Shown here: piece by piece, positions 60,519 through 64,000 of the stretch
Layout of the letters: each line of letters starts with the position of its first letter
Position numbering within the stretch: position 1 is the stretch's first letter
Origin: Devosia sp.
Lineage (GTDB): Bacteria > Pseudomonadota > Alphaproteobacteria > Rhizobiales > Devosiaceae
DNA length: 64,000 nucleotides
Assembly: GCF_028290435.1 (NCBI RefSeq)
Contig: NZ_JAQGJV010000078.1
Location: 54,340-118,339 of the forward strand
Reading direction: 5' to 3'
Program-made: the position numbers and the translations under genes
The notes under the pieces: model-generated
What the model saw: only the letters and a program-made list of their open reading frames with translations
Told to the model about the DNA's origin: nothing
Database searches by the model: none

Positions 60519-62617
60519 CAGATCAGTCCCCCGGCCGCGATGGCCCAGGTCAGGAGAGCCGCGATGCCGATCAGCATGGCGAAGGCATAATGGTAGAGGT
60601 AACCGGACTGGAGCTTGGTCACCCAGGAGGTGACATTCTGCACCCGGCGACCAAGACCCTCGGTAAGCGTCTGGTCGATCAACTGGTCATCGAACCCCTT
60701 CCAGAACGCCCGTCCGATCCATAGCGCCGGCCTGACGAAGATGAGGTCGTAGAGCTCGTCGAAGTACCACTTGTTCAGAAGGAACTGGTAGAGGCCAGGA
60801 TTGGTCTCGGCGAGGCGCTTGGGCGTCTCCGGCGAGCGGATATACATGTACCAGGCGGTCACGAAGCCGATCAGCATGGCAATGGTCGAGGACCATTTGA
60901 CCCAGAGCGGCACGGCGTGCGCGGCTTCCATGAACTGCTCGTTGACGACCAGCGAGCCGGCAAAGAAGTGCTCTATGTGCTCCACGTCGTGGAAGAACAT
61001 GGGGTAGAATACCACGCCCGCAAGCACGGCGCCGGCAGCGAGGAAATACAGCGGCACCAGCATGACATTGGGCGCTTCGTGCGCATTGTCATAGGCCGAG
61101 CCGTGGGCATGACCGTGATCATCGTGTGCGTGATCGTCCGCGATCGGCTCGTCATGGCTAGCGCCATCATGTGCGTCGACATGGGCGTGGCCATGCTGAG
61201 CATCCCGCGGCGTGCCGTGGAAGGTCAGGTGGATCAGGCGCCAGGAATAGAAGCTGGTGAACAGTGCGCCGATGACCAGCGACCAGAAGGCGAAGATGCC
61301 GGTATTGCCGCCGACCGCATAGGCCGACTCGATGATCGAATCCTTGGAGAAGAAGCCGGCAAAGCCGATTTCAGTGCCCGGGATGCCGACGCCAGTCAGC
61401 GCCAGCGTACCGATGACCATCATGTAATAGGTGATCGGGATTTTCTTCCGCAACCCGCCCATGTTGCGCATGTCCTGCTCGTGATGCATGGCGTGGATCA
61501 CCGCGCCGGCCCCCAAGAACAGCAGTGCCTTGAAGAACGCGTGGGTGAACAGGTGGAACACACCAGCCGAATAGGCTCCGGCCCCAAGTGCCACGAACAT
61601 GTAACCGAGCTGCGAACAGGTCGAATAGGCGATGACGCGCTTGATGTCGTTCTGCACCAGGCCAACCGTCGCCGCGAAGAACGCAGTAATGGCGCCAACG
61701 ACCAGAACAAACGTCATGGCCGTTGGCGAGGTCTGGAACAGCGGCGACAGCCGCGCCACCATGAACACGCCAGCCGTCACCATGGTGGCGGCATGGATCA
61801 GCGCCGACACCGGGGTCGGGCCTTCCATGGCGTCCGGCAGCCAGGTGTGCAGCAGGAACTGCGCCGACTTGCCCATGGCGCCCATGAACAGCAGCAGGCA
61901 AACCACGGTCATGGCGTCGAAATCCCATGACAGGAAGTGCATGACCGGCATGGCCGCCGGATCGAGCGCCGCCACGGCATGGAAAGCGCCGTCGAAGTCG
62001 ATATGGCCCAGCACCATGAAGGCGCCAAAAATGCCCAGCGCGAAGCCGAAATCGCCGACGCGGTTGACGATGAAAGCCTTCATCGCCGCGGCCGTCGCTG
62101 AGGGACGGGTGTACCAGAAACCGATCAGCAGATAGGACGCTAGGCCCACCCCTTCCCAGCCGAAGAACATCTGCAGGAAGTTATCGGCCGTCACCAGCAT
62201 CAGCATGGCGAAGGTGAACAGCGAGAGGTACGCGAAGAAGCGCGAACGGTGCGGGTCGTCGGCCATGTAGCCAATGGAATAGACGTGCACGAGGCTCGAG
62301 ACCGTGTTGACCACGACCAGCATGATGGCGGTCAGCGTGTCTACACGCAGCACCCAGCGCAGGTCCATGTCGCCGACCTGGATCCAGCGCATGACTTCGA
62401 CCTTGAGCACGGCCGCTTCATGGGAGCCTTCGGCCACTTCAGCGCCGCTGAGGCCGCCGCCAAAGGCGATAGGCAAGAAGACGACCCAGCTCAACACGGC
62501 TGCGATGATCAGCAGCCCCGTGGTCAGGTATTCGCTGGGCCGGTGCCCAATGGTGCGCCCGAGCAACCCCGCAATGAGGGCGCCGATGAGGGGCAGGAAA
62601 ACAATCGCCTGGATCAT
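60518..62617 (-). CDS. nuoL: NADH-quinone oxidoreductase subunit L
   Basis: NuoL is the distal antiporter-like subunit with the long lateral helix. The 699 residues are longer than the usual 610-660. The core motifs are [20 protein letters not shown] near 135, [20 protein letters not shown] near 238 and [20 protein letters not shown] near 315. The extra length is a His/Asp/Ala-rich loop near residues 470-514 ([16 protein letters not shown] onwards). It is 11 bases after nuoK. Confidence 0.96.
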   Translation of the reverse strand: MIQAIVFLPLIGALIAGLLGRTIGHRPSEYLTTGLLIIAAVLSWVVFLPIAFGGGLSGAEVAEGSHEAAVLKVEVMRWIQVGDMDLRWVLRVDTLTAIMLVVVNTVSSLVHVYSIGYMADDPHRSRFFAYLSLFTFAMLMLVTADNFLQMFFGWEGVGLASYLLIGFWYTRPSATAAAMKAFIVNRVGDFGFALGIFGAFMVLGHIDFDGAFHAVAALDPAAMPVMHFLSWDFDAMTVVCLLLFMGAMGKSAQFLLHTWLPDAMEGPTPVSALIHAATMVTAGVFMVARLSPLFQTSPTAMTFVLVVGAITAFFAATVGLVQNDIKRVIAYSTCSQLGYMFVALGAGAYSAGVFHLFTHAFFKALLFLGAGAVIHAMHHEQDMRNMGGLRKKIPITYYMMVIGTLALTGVGIPGTEIGFAGFFSKDSIIESAYAVGGNTGIFAFWSLVIGALFTSFYSWRLIHLTFHGTPRDAQHGHAHVDAHDGASHDEPIADDHAHDDHGHAHGSAYDNAHEAPNVMLVPLYFLAAGAVLAGVVFYPMFFHDVEHIEHFFAGSLVVNEQFMEAAHAVPLWVKWSSTIAMLIGFVTAWYMYIRSPETPKRLAETNPGLYQFLLNKWYFDELYDLIFVRPALWIGRAFWKGFDDQLIDQTLTEGLGRRVQNVTSWVTKLQSGYLYHYAFAMLIGIAALLTWAIAAGGLI

Positions 62618-62628
62618 AGCGGTGGTTC

Positions 62629-62943
62629 TTAGCCCTTCATCATGTTGACGTCTTCAACCGCGATCGAGCCGCGGTTGCGGTAGAAAATAACCAGGATTGC
62701 CAGGCCAATGGCGGCCTCTGCTGCAGCCACGGTGAGGATTAGCAGCGCGAAAACCTGCCCCTGCAGATCATTGAGCTGGGCGGAAAACGCCACGAAATTG
62801 AGATTGACCGCGAGAAGGATCAATTCCACCGACATCAGGATGACGATGACGTTCTTGCGATTGAGGAAAATGCCGAACACGCCCAGCGTGAACAGAATTG
62901 CCGCTACAGTCAGGTAGTGACTGAGCCCGATACCTGCGCCCAT
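62629..62943 (-). CDS. nuoK: NADH-quinone oxidoreductase subunit K
   Basis: NuoK has three membrane helices and two conserved Glu in the proton path ([17 protein letters not shown], Glu near 39, and the [13 protein letters not shown]lu near 75). The 104 residues are the normal length, beginning [20 protein letters not shown]. It lies between nuoJ and nuoL in the canonical order. Confidence 0.97.
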   Translation of the reverse strand: MGAGIGLSHYLTVAAILFTLGVFGIFLNRKNVIVILMSVELILLAVNLNFVAFSAQLNDLQGQVFALLILTVAAAEAAIGLAILVIFYRNRGSIAVEDVNMMKG

Positions 62944-62952
62944 GTTCGACCC

Positions 62953-63561
62953 CTATAACCCTTGACCGCTTTTGACTTTGACGACTTCCAGCGTTTCGGA
63001 AACCTTGCGACCCACCTGAACATTGGGGTCCTGCCGCTTGACGTTCGGCTTGTGCCGCAGCGTCAGCACGATAGCGCCGATCATGGCGACCAGCAGCACT
63101 GCCGCAGCCCCCTGGAACAGGAAGACGTACCGCGTATAGAGCACTTGCCCCAGCGCGCGCGTATTATCGATGGTGCCGTCGATCGGTAGCACTGCCGTGC
63201 TCGCCACATCGGGCGACACCACGAAGCTGCCCGCGACGAGCAGCAATTCCAGCAGCAACACCAGCCCGACCACAACCCCGATTGGGGCATATTGCAGGAT
63301 GCCCTGGCGCAGTTGCGCGAAATCGACGTCGAGCATCATGACGACGAACAGGAACAGCACCGCCACGGCGCCGACATAAACCACGATGAGTATCAGCGCC
63401 AGGAATTCGGCGCCGGCCAGCATGAACAGCCCGGCGGCGTTGACGAACACCAGGATGAGGAACAGCACGGCGTGCACCGGATTGCGCGCCGAAATCACCA
63501 TGAACGCCGAGGCGATCGCGATGATCGAGAACACATAGAAGAAGAACAGTGGAAGGGTCAT
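62953..63561 (-). CDS. nuoJ: NADH-quinone oxidoreductase subunit J
   Basis: NuoJ is a five-helix membrane subunit at the quinone end. The 202 residues show FFYVFSIIAIASAFMVISAR near the start, NPVHAVLFLILVFVNAAGLF and the glycine-rich ALILIVVYVGAVAVLFLFVV near 60-80, the family's key helix. The ATG at 63561 has AAGGAAGAG upstream; the longer frame overlaps nuoI and is rejected. Confidence 0.96.
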   Translation of the reverse strand: MTLPLFFFYVFSIIAIASAFMVISARNPVHAVLFLILVFVNAAGLFMLAGAEFLALILIVVYVGAVAVLFLFVVMMLDVDFAQLRQGILQYAPIGVVVGLVLLLELLLVAGSFVVSPDVASTAVLPIDGTIDNTRALGQVLYTRYVFLFQGAAAVLLVAMIGAIVLTLRHKPNVKRQDPNVQVGRKVSETLEVVKVKSGQGL

Positions 63562-63571
63562 GCTCTTCCTT

Positions 63572-64000
63572 TCAACGGTACGGCGCGTCGGCGCTGAGAT
63601 TGGCCGCGATGGCGCGCTCCCACCGGTCGCCGTTCTCGAGCAGCTTCTCTTTCGAAAAATACAGCTCTTCGCGGGTTTCGGTGGCAAATTCGAAATTCGG
63701 GCCTTCGACGATGGCGTCGACCGGGCAGGCTTCCTGGCAGAAGCCGCAATAGATGCACTTCACCATGTCGATGTCATAGCGGGTGGTGCGGCGCGAACCA
63801 TCGTCGCGCGGCTCGGCTTCGATGGTGATGGCCTGGGCGGGGCAAATCGCCTCGCACAATTTGCAGGCGATGCAGCGTTCCTCGCCATTGGGATAGCGGC
63901 GCAGGGCATGCTCGCCGCGGAAGCGGGGCGAGATCGGATTCTTCTCGTATGGGTAGTTGATCGTCGCCTTTGGCTTGAAGAAATATTGCAGGGTCAGCCA
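63572..64000 (-). CDS. nuoI: NADH-quinone oxidoreductase subunit I (5' end cut by window)
   Basis: NuoI carries clusters N6a and N6b of complex I. The window holds 142 residues, from [20 protein letters not shown] onwards; about 20 N-terminal residues are missing. Both ferredoxin motifs are intact: [15 protein letters not shown] and [17 protein letters not shown]. It heads the visible part of the nuoI-J-K-L-M-N run, which continues off the right edge. Confidence 0.97.
   Translation of the reverse strand, partial: WLTLQYFFKPKATINYPYEKNPISPRFRGEHALRRYPNGEERCIACKLCEAICPAQAITIEAEPRDDGSRRTTRYDIDMVKCIYCGFCQEACPVDAIVEGPNFEFATETREELYFSKEKLLENGDRWERAIAANLSADAPYR

Overview
The window is a GC-rich, densely coded piece of chromosome from an alphaproteobacterium, most likely a Hyphomicrobiales (Rhizobiales) member close to Devosia. 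The evidence is gene order: nuoI-N, birA, rnj, a DUF1467 gene, proS, lolC-lolD and dnaE; rpsB-tsf-pyrH-frr-uppS-cdsA-rseP-bamA-lpxD-fabZ-lpxA-lpxI-lpxB; gltA, gltX and comEC; ppiD-trpE-trpG-trpD-trpC-moaC-moeA-lexA; and tpiA-secG-pyrG-eno. LpxI (instead of LpxH), a short ProS, DUF4169 and DUF1467 proteins, and direct-repeat LexA boxes (GTTC-N7-GTTC) fit this group. The genus is an inference.

Layout. 1-1068 holds the 3' end of metH and a small CobW-like gene. 1071-1223 is an inverted-repeat element. 1231-2675 is DUF1643-folD, preceded by a probable 6S RNA (2735-2919, minus). 3138-5442 carries amn and a secreted SIMPL-domain protein. 5509-11732 (minus) carries eno, an epimerase-like SDR, DUF4169, a GNAT enzyme, pyrG, secG and tpiA. 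11939-20743 (plus) is the ppiD-trp-moa-lexA run. 20810-27338 is a galactonate (DeLey-Doudoroff) catabolic block. comEC (minus, frameshifted), gltX and gltA follow. 32387-45190 (minus) is the long envelope and translation run from rpsB to lpxB. 45580-49403 is a VOC gene and dnaE. 49482-50139 holds a LexA-box micro-gene and a divergent hypothetical gene. 50145-53540 is lolD-lolC-proS. 53964-54733 holds YjbR/MmcQ and DUF1467 genes, with repeats around them. 54965-64000 is rnj, birA and nuoN-M-L-K-J-I, with nuoI cut by the window end.

How the genes work together. The bamA-lpxD-fabZ-lpxA-lpxI-lpxB run makes lipid A and assembles the outer membrane. uppS and cdsA supply undecaprenyl and CDP-diacylglycerol lipids, and rseP handles envelope stress. 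The trp genes make tryptophan from chorismate; moaC and moeA serve molybdopterin. The galactose block has a beta-galactosidase, a sugar lactonase, a sugar-acid dehydratase, 2-keto-3-deoxygalactonate kinase and the KDPGal aldolase. That is every step from a galactoside to pyruvate plus glyceraldehyde-3-phosphate except galactose dehydrogenase.

The most interesting signal is at 49482-49636: a 32-codon gene for a hydrophobic peptide with a strong ribosome binding site. Its promoter (-35 TAGACA, 17-base spacer, -10 TATAAG) holds a perfect LexA box inside the spacer, the same architecture as the lexA promoter in this window. It is a candidate SOS-induced small membrane protein, comparable in concept to the Caulobacter division inhibitor SidA. 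Other points of interest are the 6S RNA candidate, a 26-codon upstream ORF coupled to gltA, a candidate sRNA beside proS, the comEC frameshift, and the placement of the galactonate block between lexA and comEC.
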